From an uncultured Oscillospiraceae bacterium (GTDB taxonomy: Bacteria; Bacillota; Clostridia; Oscillospirales; Acutalibacteraceae): a DNA stretch of 11,606 nucleotides. Location: assembly GCA_900547305.1 (NCBI GenBank), contig URGH01000072.1:1-11606 (forward strand). The letters run 5' to 3'. Below the pieces are notes generated by a model. It saw nothing but the letters and a program-made list of their open reading frames with translations, had not been told where the DNA came from and searched no databases. A program made the position numbers and the translations under genes. Positions 1 through 6,906 of the stretch are shown here, piece after piece. Numbering within the stretch: the first letter of the stretch is position 1; each line of letters starts with the position of its first letter.

Positions 1-79
1 TATCGCCTTACAAAAATAAGCGCAAGCAAGGCGGTAAAAGGCGGCGAGCGAAACCATAATGGGTTTGGCTCTCGTCAGC

Positions 80-340
80 CTAAAGAGAATCTATAAAACC
101 CGACCGTTTTAAAAGGGTAGATGTTGCAAGCTGAGAAATATATACCTTTGTTTTGCCGTTTTCACTCACAACTGCAAAGGATTTAGGCAATTCATAGGAA
201 ACGGTTATAACGTCGCCGTTTTTTTCCGCCTTTTCAAGAAAATTTCGCGTGTGCTTTGAAACGGTGGTGCTGTCCAAATCAAAAATTCCCAGCACATCCC
301 GCGAGCGCACAACCGTGCCCTGCCCTAAGTGTATATACAT
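80..340 (-). CDS. remB: RemB/YaaB-type DUF370 protein
   Basis: An 86-residue protein opening MYIHLGQGTVVRSRDVLGIF and ending with the STLLKR-type motif. This matches the DUF370 family, whose Bacillus member RemB (YaaB, about 81 residues) is a small DNA-binding regulator of extracellular-matrix genes. It is the last visible gene of the dnaA-dnaN-yaaA-recF-remB order known from Firmicutes. The ATG lies 3 bases after the recF stop, with a GGTGAG Shine-Dalgarno element inside the end of recF, so translation is probably coupled. Residues 30-50 are the least family-like part. The family assignment is firm from sequence pattern and context. The regulatory role in this organism is inferred from Bacillus. 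Confidence 0.88.
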   Translation of the reverse strand: MYIHLGQGTVVRSRDVLGIFDLDSTTVSKHTRNFLEKAEKNGDVITVSYELPKSFAVVSENGKTKVYISQLATSTLLKRSGFIDSL

Positions 341-343
341 TTA

Positions 344-1408
344 TCAGCTCACCTGCCCGTTTTTAACATTTATTATTTTTCCTTTTTTAAGCTGCGCTAT
401 ATTTGAGGGGTCGCAGCAGGTTATAAAGGATTGTATGCCCTTAATATGGTTTAAAACGTAATTTTGCCGCTCGGGGTCAAGCTCGCTCATAACGTCGTCC
501 AGTAAAAACACGGGGTATTCGCCCGAAAGCCTGTTTATTATTTCCGCCTCGGCAAGCTTAACAGAGAGCGATACGCTCCGCTTTTGCCCCTGCGAGCCGA
601 AATTTCGCGCCGATATGCCGTTTATTTTAAAAACAAGCTCATCTCTGTGCGGCCCTACCGAGGTAGTGCCCGAATACATATCGTCCGCGCGGGCTTTTTT
701 AAGCCTTTCTTCAAGCTCGTCCGCTCCGCACACGGGCATATACTCGGTTTCAAGCACTTCCTTACCCGATGATATACCGCCGTAGACCCCCGGCAGAAAT
801 TTTTTTAAATACTCTGTATATTTATTCCTGAATGCGTAAATTTTTCTGCCGTTCGCCGCTATTTCGTTTTCAAACACATCAAGCATTACAGATATTGTAC
901 CGTCGTACCTGTAATCCTTAATTATTCGGTTGCGCTGGGTTACCGCACGGGCGTATGCCTTTGAAATGCCTATATATGCGGGGTAAAGCTGACCTATTGC
1001 AATATCTAAAAACCGCCGCCTTACCGCAGGTCCGCCGGATACCAGCTCTAAATCATCAGGTGAAAACACTATTGCCTTAAAGCTGCCCGCCAGCGCCGCC
1101 GCGCTTTTAAGCTTGCTGCCGTTAAGTGCTGCTGTGCGGTGTTCCTTTATTTCAATTTCGGCGTCGTTTTCTATTCCGTCAGCCGAAAAATCCATTTTAA
1201 GCTCGGCTTTTTCCTTACCGAACCGAACAAACGCCGCGTCTTTAGCGGAACGAAAGCTTTTTATACCCGTAAAAAGCCACATACCCTCTAAAAGGTTTGT
1301 TTTGCCCTGCGCGTTTTCGCCGCAAATAACGTTCATTTCGTCGAAATTTTTTATTTCGGTCTCTTCTAAATTCCTGAAATTGCGGCAGGAAAAATAATTT
1401 ATCCTCAT
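344..1408 (-). CDS. recF: DNA replication/repair protein RecF
   Basis: A 354-residue SMC-like ABC-type ATPase that loads or stabilises RecA at gapped DNA as part of RecFOR, in the cytoplasm. Walker A is GENAQGKT at residues 30-37, the ABC signature SQGQKRS is near 272-278, and Walker B FLLDDV is at 301-306 followed by the D-loop SELDPERQ. The RecF-typical motif FSPDDL is at 115-120. Length is slightly below the usual 360-370, with no key motif missing. The N-terminal MRINYFSCRNFRNL supports the chosen ATG. That ATG overlaps the yaaA stop in an ATGA arrangement, so the two are translationally coupled. It is co-transcribed with dnaN and yaaA. Confidence 0.96.
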   Translation of the reverse strand: MRINYFSCRNFRNLEETEIKNFDEMNVICGENAQGKTNLLEGMWLFTGIKSFRSAKDAAFVRFGKEKAELKMDFSADGIENDAEIEIKEHRTAALNGSKLKSAAALAGSFKAIVFSPDDLELVSGGPAVRRRFLDIAIGQLYPAYIGISKAYARAVTQRNRIIKDYRYDGTISVMLDVFENEIAANGRKIYAFRNKYTEYLKKFLPGVYGGISSGKEVLETEYMPVCGADELEERLKKARADDMYSGTTSVGPHRDELVFKINGISARNFGSQGQKRSVSLSVKLAEAEIINRLSGEYPVFLLDDVMSELDPERQNYVLNHIKGIQSFITCCDPSNIAQLKKGKIINVKNGQVS

Positions 1409-1620
1409 TCTATTACGAACTTAAAGCCGTCAAATTCGGCAGTATCGCCGCTTTTAAGCTTTTTCCCGCGCATAAGGCAAATTTCGCCGTTTACCTTAAC
1501 CTCGCCGTTTTGTATAACCGTTTTGGCATGTCCCCCGGTTGAAACAATGCCGGCTAATTTCATAGCGCTGTCAAGCCGGATAAAATCTTCCTTTATCGAA
1601 AGCCTTTTTATCTCCATCAT
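1405..1620 (-). CDS. yaaA: S4-domain RNA-binding protein YaaA
   Basis: A 71-residue protein made almost entirely of an S4-like RNA-binding fold, with the pattern L-x-GIVSTGGHAKTVIQNGEVKVNGE near residues 22-46. It corresponds to the YaaA/YlmH-related small S4 proteins found between dnaN and recF in Firmicutes, which are thought to act in ribosome assembly. The start codon overlaps the dnaN stop (ATGATG). A second ATG lies one codon in, so the true start could be either. Its 3' end overlaps recF. The family is clear; its exact substrate is not known from this sequence. Confidence 0.9.
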   Translation of the reverse strand: MMEIKRLSIKEDFIRLDSAMKLAGIVSTGGHAKTVIQNGEVKVNGEICLMRGKKLKSGDTAEFDGFKFVIE

Positions 1621-2717
1621 CTCAACCTCATAGGCATTATCATATATTTGAAATCGTCGCCCTCAAGCGGCTCTATAAGCACGCCCGCGCCCGAGCCGTT
1701 GAAAAGTATCTGCACCTGCTCGGTATCAACCGCCTTTAAAGCCTCTAAAAGATAGCGGCTGTTAAGCCCTATTTCAAAATTTTCGCCCTCTAATTTTGTA
1801 TTAAAGGTTTCCGTAGCTCTACCTACTGAGGTAGCGCATGTAAACACAACGTTTAATTCATTGAAATAGCAGCGAATAGGGGTTGAAAACGACTCGCTTA
1901 TAAGCAAGGATACACGCTCAATAGTATCTATAAGCTCCCTTGTATTAACAACTACTCTTTGCTTGTGCTCGGAGGGTATTGTTTTTTGGTAGTTTACAAA
2001 CTCACCCTCTAAGAGACGAGATATAAAGGAGTAACCGTCTATATTAAAGCTTACAAGCCTGTCGCCGAAGCTTATTTCCACGTTTTCGGTGTCTTCCGCT
2101 ATAAGCTTTACAGCCTCGCCTACCGCTCTGCCCGATAATATAAAGGAAAAGTTGCCCGAAATATCCACCTTTTCGCGCCTTATTGCAAGGCGATAGCCGT
2201 CAATCGCCACAAATTGTAATATTCCGTCCTCAATAGTTACGTTAATACCCGTAAGTATGGGCTTAGCGCCCTCGTTTTGAGCAACCGCGAATATTGTCCC
2301 CTTTACCATTTCGGTAAGTATCTTGCCGCCTATTAAAATACTGTTGCCGCTGCCGACTGTGGGCATTTCGGGGAAATCCTCCGCCGCCATACCCATAATA
2401 TCAAATGTAGCCTCGCCGCATTTAATATGGCAGTTTAGCTTTTCATCCGCCTCTATGCTTACCTGCAAGCCGTTCATACGGCGCAGTATGTCGGCAAGCA
2501 GGCGCGCGTTTATAACAATATCGCCCGGCTCGTCGCACTTAGCATATATTTCCTTTTTCATGCCCATTTCAAGGTTATAGGAAATAAGGGTTACCTTTCC
2601 CTGCTCGGCGGATATTAGAATACCCTCTAATACCGGCATAGAGGTTTTTGAGCCTACAACTCTTTGCAGCCTTGAAACCGCTTCAAGCAGAGAGGCGCGT
2701 TCAACAGAAAAAATCAT
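1617..2717 (-). CDS. dnaN: DNA polymerase III beta subunit (sliding clamp)
   Basis: A 366-residue beta clamp, which forms a dimeric ring that tethers DNA polymerase III to DNA. The N-terminus MIFSVERASLLEAVSRLQ, the following SMPVLEGILI block and the C-terminal end MPMRLR are typical of the family, and the length fits three repeated clamp domains. The ORF is open further upstream to 2738. I place the start at 2717 because a strong AGGAGG ribosome site lies 7 bases before that ATG, inside the longer reading. The gene follows dnaA across a 207-base spacer that holds the DnaA boxes, and it overlaps yaaA by a few bases downstream. Confidence 0.97.
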   Translation of the reverse strand: MIFSVERASLLEAVSRLQRVVGSKTSMPVLEGILISAEQGKVTLISYNLEMGMKKEIYAKCDEPGDIVINARLLADILRRMNGLQVSIEADEKLNCHIKCGEATFDIMGMAAEDFPEMPTVGSGNSILIGGKILTEMVKGTIFAVAQNEGAKPILTGINVTIEDGILQFVAIDGYRLAIRREKVDISGNFSFILSGRAVGEAVKLIAEDTENVEISFGDRLVSFNIDGYSFISRLLEGEFVNYQKTIPSEHKQRVVVNTRELIDTIERVSLLISESFSTPIRCYFNELNVVFTCATSVGRATETFNTKLEGENFEIGLNSRYLLEALKAVDTEQVQILFNGSGAGVLIEPLEGDDFKYMIMPMRLR

Positions 2718-2924
2718 ATTTTTTCCTCCTAAAAACAAATAATAAAATAACAGTAATAATAAGGGGTGTTAATTGTGGGGATAAATGCTTTAAAGGCTTT
2801 TAAACAGCCGATTTTCACGGTTGAAAGAAATGTTTATAATTTCTTTATAATTTTGAGTATTTTAAGTTGTCCACATAGGTGTTAATAACTTCGCGGTTAA
2901 TTAAGGTTTATAATGTGGATAATT
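2718..2924. other. Candidate replication origin (oriC), dnaA-dnaN spacer
   Basis: The spacer holds a perfect DnaA box (TTATCCACA on the minus strand, 2914-2922) only two bases past the dnaA stop. A second near-perfect box, TTGTCCACA, lies on the plus strand at 2867-2875, in opposite orientation. Next to it is a very AT-rich stretch (about 2826-2866) that could serve as the unwinding element. The 9-mer GGTGTTAAT occurs twice, at 2765-2773 and 2878-2886. This matches the usual Firmicutes layout, where unwinding occurs between dnaA and dnaN. Two strong boxes is few, and I found no box cluster upstream of dnaA, so extra sites may be degenerate or outside the window. Confidence 0.7.
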
Positions 2925-4265
2925 TCAGTACGCCGTGTTATCGCTTTTAAGGTTTTTAATAATATCGTCTACCAGTTCTTTTTGGTAGGGCTTGTCCCTT
3001 AAAAAGTTTTCAATGCAGCGCACATTATGAAGCACGGTTGTGTGGTCCTTGCCGAAGCTCTCACCAATTGCCTTATAGGAAAGGTTGGTGGTCTCGCGCG
3101 CTATATACATTGCAACCTGCCGCGCCAGCGCCAGCGCCGCCGTTCTGCGGTTGGAAAGTATATCGCTTTCGGAAACATTGTAGGTTTTAGCCACCTCGGA
3201 TATTATCTTCTCAATCTTAATAGGCTCGGGGCGGGTATCGTTTATAACGTCCTTTATAAGCCCCTGCACAACCCCCATGGTGGGCGTTTTGTTTTGAATG
3301 GCAATGTAAGCGTGCAGCTTTTTAACCACGCCCTCCAATTGCCTTGTATTAACCTTTATGTGCTCGGCAATGTAGTAAACCAGGCTTTCGTCTATTTCAA
3401 TGTGCATCTGCTCGCATTTCTTGTTTATAATTCCCACGCGGGTTTCAAAGTCCGGTGCGGTAATGTCTGCGGGCAAGCCGCTTTCAAAACGAGAGCGGAT
3501 TCTGTCGTCCAGCGTTTTAATTTCCTTAATCGGGCGGTCAAGTGTTACCACAATCTGCTTGTTGTTCTGGAAAAGGGTATTAAAGGTGTTGAAAAATTCC
3601 TCCTGCGTCTGTTCTTTACCAGCAATAAAATGAATATCGTCTATAAGCAGAACATCCACATTGCGGAACTTATTGCGGAAATCGTCAATAGTGCCGAGCC
3701 CCAGTCTGCCCTCCTGCAATGCCTTTATAAGCTGATTTGTAAAGTCCTCACCCCTTATATACTCAATTTTTTTATAGGGGAAGTTTTTCTTTATCTCATT
3801 CTTTATAGCCAGCATAAGGTGGGTTTTGCCCACACCCGAGGGTCCGTAAATAACAAGCGGGTTATAAGTATTTGCGGGGTTGGTCGCCACAGAGTATGAG
3901 GCGGCGTAGGCAAAACGGTTGGTAGCCCCAACAACAAAGTTTGAAAAGGTGAAAAAGTCCTCAAACGAAAGCCCGTCGCTGAACTGCTCGGCTTTAAGAA
4001 TTTTTTCCTCTTCATCCTCACAGATAATTTTAACGCCTATTTCAATACCCATAACCTTTTTAACGGCGTTTTTTAAAATTTCCGTATAATTCTGCTCCAC
4101 TACCCCGCGCATATATTCGTTATCTATTGACAGGGTAAGCTCGCCCGATTCAAGCGAAACGGGCTTTAAATCCTTCAGAAAACAGTTGAAAGCCACTTCG
4201 GATATTGTGATTTTACATTCCTCACAAACCGCAGCCCAAATGTCCTCAACAGAATTTATTGACAT
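2925..4265 (-). CDS. dnaA: Chromosomal replication initiator DnaA
   Basis: A 446-residue AAA+ initiator that binds DnaA boxes and opens oriC. Domain I spans roughly residues 1-80. Domain II is short. The AAA+ domain III carries Walker A GPSGVGKT at 141-148 and Walker B LLIDD at 206-210. Domain IV ends in the DNA-binding signature DHTTVLH at 407-413. The ORF extends four codons further upstream, but an AAAGGATGG ribosome site sits over that first ATG and 8 bases before the second, so I choose MSINSVEDIW as the start. In the sensor-1/box VII segment the usual SDRPPKE and SRFEWGL appear as LDRPIKE and SRFESGL, a mild divergence. A sigma-A promoter lies upstream at 4351-4379. Confidence 0.97.
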   Translation of the reverse strand: MSINSVEDIWAAVCEECKITISEVAFNCFLKDLKPVSLESGELTLSIDNEYMRGVVEQNYTEILKNAVKKVMGIEIGVKIICEDEEEKILKAEQFSDGLSFEDFFTFSNFVVGATNRFAYAASYSVATNPANTYNPLVIYGPSGVGKTHLMLAIKNEIKKNFPYKKIEYIRGEDFTNQLIKALQEGRLGLGTIDDFRNKFRNVDVLLIDDIHFIAGKEQTQEEFFNTFNTLFQNNKQIVVTLDRPIKEIKTLDDRIRSRFESGLPADITAPDFETRVGIINKKCEQMHIEIDESLVYYIAEHIKVNTRQLEGVVKKLHAYIAIQNKTPTMGVVQGLIKDVINDTRPEPIKIEKIISEVAKTYNVSESDILSNRRTAALALARQVAMYIARETTNLSYKAIGESFGKDHTTVLHNVRCIENFLRDKPYQKELVDDIIKNLKSDNTAY

Positions 4266-4334
4266 TATGTAAACCATCCTTTAAAGTATTTGACCCGAAC
4301 AAATCGGCTTTTTATATCGGGGGTAATACTATCA

Positions 4335-4373
4335 TATAATTATCCGATTAATTATACCATAATTCCGAATTAT
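4335..4373. promoter_or_regulatory. Two palindromes covering the dnaA promoter (possible operators)
   Basis: ATAATTCCGAATTAT (4359-4373) is a perfect 7+1+7 palindrome filling the -35/-10 spacer. A second inverted repeat, TATAATTA (4335-4342) with TAATTATA (4349-4356) around TCCGAT, covers the -10 and start site. Both share an AATT-xCCGA-TTA-like core. No regulator is identified. AT-rich palindromes arise easily by chance in such DNA, so the operator role is a suggestion. Confidence 0.35.
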
Positions 4374-4379
4374 TTGCAA
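4351..4379 (-). promoter_or_regulatory. Sigma-A promoter of dnaA
   Basis: Reading the minus strand, a -35 of TTGCAA (4374-4379) and a perfect -10 of TATAAT (4351-4356) are separated by exactly 17 bases, with TG just before the -10. Transcription should start near 4344, leaving a leader of about 80 bases before dnaA. Confidence 0.75.
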
Positions 4380-4444
4380 GAAAAAAGCGTTATATTTTTA
4401 ATTTCGGGGCAAAATAAAAATAAAAACGAAAGGGGCGGCTCAAA

Positions 4445-5290
4445 ACGGCGGTAAGAACCGATCTTGCAATAGAATCAGCCGAGGGATTAGGAAATAATCG
4501 GACTCTGTTAATAAATAAAGAAGAAAAGTGCGGAAATGTAAACATAACACGGATAAAAATAAAAACCGAGGCGGAAGAAAAGGCTGTTGGCAGACCGCGC
4601 GGCGACTATATAACCCTTGAATTTCCCGATGTTTCGGCAACCGAGCCCGATAATTTAAAAGAGGCAATAAAAAATGAGATAAATCGCCTTTTACCCGAAA
4701 AAAGAGGGCTTATTTTGGTATCGGGGCTCGGAAACAGCGATATTACGCCCGACGCACTGGGCCCCGCCGCCGCCCGCAGAATTTTTGCAACGCGGCATAT
4801 TCCCCCCGCACTTTCAAAAACGGCGGGGCTTGAGGGTTTACGGCAGGTGGCGGTAATAGCCCCGGGCGTTTTGGGGCAGACGGGCATTGAGGCGGGCGAG
4901 CTTATAAAAGCCGCGGCGGACAGAATAAAGCCTGACGCGGTAATAGTAATAGACGCGCTGGCGGCGAAAAGCCCGAACAGGCTTTTTAAAACCGTTCAAA
5001 TTTGCAATACGGGCATATCCCCCGGCTCGGGGGTTAAAAACAGCCGAAAGGAAATAAGCGAAAAAACGTTGGGCGTGCCGGTAATAGCAGTAGGCGTGCC
5101 CACAGTTATTGATACCGATACCTTAATTGAGGAATTAACAGGCGCGGCTCCTGCGCAAAAAAGCGGAATGTTTGTAACGCCGAAGGAGGTGGATATGCTC
5201 ACCGTGCGGCTGAGCGAAATTTTAGCCGAGGCTTTAAATATGCTTTTGCAGCCCGAAATTGACCCCGCAATAATTTCCGAACTGGTCTAA
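4445..5290 (+). CDS. gpr: GPR germination endopeptidase with apparent ACG start
   Basis: The reading frame gives an A25-family protease that degrades small acid-soluble spore proteins at germination. From the ACG at 4445 it reads (M)AVRTDLAIE, the conserved N-terminal motif around the self-processing site (TD before LAIE). The expected catalytic aspartates sit in TPDALGP (D103) and IDALAA (D170), 67 residues apart, close to the spacing in Bacillus. PGSGVKNSRKE, GVPVIAVGVPTVID and FVTPKEVD are also present. The frame is open from 4424, but no ATG, GTG or TTG occurs before 4715. AAGGGG lies 9 bases before the ACG. At 281 residues it is shorter than the 368 of B. subtilis, mainly by loss of a segment before VTPKEVD. 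It forms a sporulation pair with spoIIP. A mutated start or sequencing error is possible. Confidence 0.88.
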   Translation, partial: TAVRTDLAIESAEGLGNNRTLLINKEEKCGNVNITRIKIKTEAEEKAVGRPRGDYITLEFPDVSATEPDNLKEAIKNEINRLLPEKRGLILVSGLGNSDITPDALGPAAARRIFATRHIPPALSKTAGLEGLRQVAVIAPGVLGQTGIEAGELIKAAADRIKPDAVIVIDALAAKSPNRLFKTVQICNTGISPGSGVKNSRKEISEKTLGVPVIAVGVPTVIDTDTLIEELTGAAPAQKSGMFVTPKEVDMLTVRLSEILAEALNMLLQPEIDPAIISELV

Positions 5291-5291
5291 T

Positions 5292-5312
5292 TTTTATTCG
5301 CACTGAATAAAA
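5292..5312 (+). other. AT-rich inverted repeat between gpr and spoIIP
   Basis: TTTTATTC and GAATAAAA form a perfect 8-bp stem with a 5-base loop directly after the gpr stop. There is no following T-run, so it is not a normal terminator. It may only stabilise or separate the two messages. Confidence 0.3.
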
Positions 5313-5334
5313 TTATTTCAGAGGGGGCGGAAAA

Positions 5335-6402
5335 ATGCGAAACGGAGCGGGTGCGGCAAGGCTTATTTGCGTTTTTACGGCGTGTATTCTGCTTTTGGGC
5401 TATAATTTTTACGGCAGGTTTTTAAAGCCCTCATCTGCGGTACAGGCTGTAATACCCGAGCTTGAAAAAAGAGAGATAACAAGCAGCGAAAGCAGTACCT
5501 CCGCCCCCGAAAAAACCGAAAGTAATGCAGAAACGGTAAGCTCCTCTTCTTCTGAAAGCAGCGCGAGCGAAACAAAATCCGAGACAAGCGTTGCCGCCTC
5601 TGCCAAGGGCACGGTAAAGGGAAAAATTATAAATAACTATATTTCGCCCTATAAGGCGGGGCTTTCATATAATAACGTATACGTTAAAAACAGCGCGGGC
5701 GTGAGTATTGATATAAAGCAGCTGCTTAACGCCCCGCTGACCTTCAAAATGGAAAAAAGCGATAAACCGCAGGTGCTTATAATGCACACCCACACTACCG
5801 AAACCTATATGACCGAAAACACCGATTACTATACCGACGCATTTTCGCCCCGCTCGCGGGATAAGGCGGTAAATATGGTAAGCGTGGGCAATATTGTGGC
5901 GGATAAGCTGAACGCCGCGGGCATTACCACCCTGCACGATACTACCGAGCACGATTACCCAAAATACACCGGCAGCTACTCGCGCGCGGCAAAAACAATA
6001 AACGGGTACTTAAAAAAGTACCCGAGCATAAAAATAGTGCTTGATCTGCACCGCGACGCGGCGGCAAACGGCAACGATAAAATAAAGCTTACCACCGAAA
6101 TAGGCGGCAAACGCGCGGCGCAGGTAATGCTTGTAATGGGCTCGCAAAGCGGCTCGCAGACCCATTTTCCCAACTGGAAAGAAAACTTAAAGCTGGCGCT
6201 GCGCTTACAGCAGACTTTGGAAAACAAATACCCGACACTCGCACGCCCGCTAAGCTTAACCTCAAGCGGATATAACGAAAGCCTTACAAACGGCTCGCTG
6301 CTTATAGAGTTCGGCACCGACGCAAACACCGTAGAAGAGGCGCACTACTCCGCCGGGCTTGTGGGCAACGCGCTGGCGGATTTACTTAATAATTTAAAAT
6401 AG
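5335..6402 (+). CDS. spoIIP: Stage II sporulation protein P (peptidoglycan amidase)
   Basis: A 355-residue SpoIIP-type cell-wall hydrolase that works with SpoIID and SpoIIM to thin septal peptidoglycan and drive engulfment of the forespore. It has an N-terminal membrane anchor at about residues 9-26 and a Ser/Glu-rich low-complexity linker at about 48-90. The amidase domain follows, from roughly residue 145. Conserved family motifs are LIMHTHTTETY (H151, H153, E156), the histidine region near 201-206, LDLHRDAA (H239) and LLIEFGT (E325). The ATG has a strong GAGGGGG ribosome site. The order gpr-spoIIP is the same as in Bacillus. The tail of the gene runs into the start of the next small ORF, suggesting co-transcription. 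Confidence 0.95.
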   Translation: MRNGAGAARLICVFTACILLLGYNFYGRFLKPSSAVQAVIPELEKREITSSESSTSAPEKTESNAETVSSSSSESSASETKSETSVAASAKGTVKGKIINNYISPYKAGLSYNNVYVKNSAGVSIDIKQLLNAPLTFKMEKSDKPQVLIMHTHTTETYMTENTDYYTDAFSPRSRDKAVNMVSVGNIVADKLNAAGITTLHDTTEHDYPKYTGSYSRAAKTINGYLKKYPSIKIVLDLHRDAAANGNDKIKLTTEIGGKRAAQVMLVMGSQSGSQTHFPNWKENLKLALRLQQTLENKYPTLARPLSLTSSGYNESLTNGSLLIEFGTDANTVEEAHYSAGLVGNALADLLNNLK

Positions 6403-6405
6403 GGA

Positions 6406-6612
6406 TTGATTAAAATAAAAAGAACGTTTTTAAGGTCATTCGGAATTTCCTTAACGGTGACTCTCTGCCTTATAATAGGCATCGCGGGCATATCCGCGGC
6501 ATATGAAAACACTCGCCGTATCGGTTTCGGCGAATATACAAAAGCGGTGGAAATTCACGGCGGCAAAATAAAAATACTCGATTTTGAAATTGATTTAATA
6601 AATAGGCGATAA
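6406..6612 (+). CDS. Small single-pass membrane protein of unknown function, copy 1
   Basis: Up to 68 residues: a basic N-terminus (KIKRTFLRSFG), one hydrophobic segment at about residues 11-32, then a short soluble tail with ENTRRIGFGEY and KILDFEIDL. I do not recognise a named family. It starts three bases after the spoIIP stop, so it is probably translated with spoIIP and may act at the septum or forespore membrane (inference). There is no ATG. TTG at 6406 is the annotated start, but AGGGA lies only one base before it. An ATA nine codon-bases later (6415) would have better spacing and give M-KRTFLRSFG. A near-identical copy lies at 7180-7383, with mostly silent differences, which supports real coding. 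Confidence 0.65.
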   Translation: MIKIKRTFLRSFGISLTVTLCLIIGIAGISAAYENTRRIGFGEYTKAVEIHGGKIKILDFEIDLINRR

Positions 6613-6644
6613 GGGCGGAGGGATAATTTTTAGCTTTTGTAACA

Positions 6645-6764
6645 ACCCCTCCGTCTCACTCCGCGAGCCACCTCCCCTTACACAGGGGAGGCATTATAGG
6701 CTCCCTTCTTTTCGGCTTTGCCGAAATAGAGGGGAGCTGTCAGCCGAATGGCTGACTGAGGGGT
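6645..6764. repeat. Palindromic MITE-like intergenic element
   Basis: A 120-bp element bounded by imperfect 11-bp terminal inverted repeats (ACCCCTCCGTC and GACTGAGGGGT, one mismatch). It contains internal hairpins: CTCCCCT/AGGGGAG, TTTCGGC/GCCGAAA and TCAGCC/GGCTGA. From general knowledge, elements with CCCCTCAGTCAGC and CCTCCCCTTA blocks are abundant between genes in gut clostridia. It has no coding capacity and I see no clear target-site duplication. It could fold into a stable RNA and act as a terminator or stability element for the spoIIP transcript. Confidence 0.75.
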
Positions 6765-6768
6765 ATTT

Positions 6769-6803
6769 TCTAATGTCTAACGTCTAACATCTAATGTCTA
6801 AAT
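6769..6803. repeat. Heptamer tandem repeat (TCTAAYR)5
   Basis: Five consecutive 7-base units: TCTAATG, TCTAACG, TCTAACA, TCTAATG and TCTAAAT. They lie directly after the palindromic element and outside any gene. The units are not exact, so the array is not freshly expanded. Confidence 0.85.
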
Positions 6804-6825
6804 TGTGTGGTATTTTAACGGTTAA

Positions 6826-6861
6826 TTGATTTTTTTACTATATTATTATAGTAAAAATCAA
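6826..6861. repeat. Long AT-rich inverted repeat upstream of the 73-residue ORF
   Basis: The arms 6826-6842 and 6847-6861 pair over 15 bases, with a two-T bulge and a TTAT loop (TTGATTTTT...AAAAATCAA). It lies 20 bases before a TATAAT box (6881-6886). It could be an operator, an attenuator or the edge of an inserted segment. Confidence 0.6.
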
Positions 6862-6906
6862 AGCCTGCGGTTTTGCGGGGTATAATATTCCAAGAGGTGT
6901 TTTCAA

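Noticed and set aside
1..57. Minus-strand ORF open to the left edge from the ATG at 57
   Set aside because: It has only 19 codons (MVSLAAFYRLACAYFCKAI), no ribosome site and no gyrB-like sequence. It may be spacer or a repeat; I see nothing definite in 1-79.
2774..2784. Third DnaA box at TGTGGGGATAA
   Set aside because: It has two extra G bases relative to TGTGGATAA, so the spacing of key bases is lost. Too weak to call.
3027..3899. Plus-strand ORF of 290 codons antisense to dnaA
   Set aside because: It lies wholly within the conserved dnaA gene, has no family-like motifs and no ribosome site. It is a shadow of dnaA codon use.
6769..6803. CRISPR-like array
   Set aside because: The units are seven bases with no spacers and no cas gene nearby. 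It is a simple tandem repeat.
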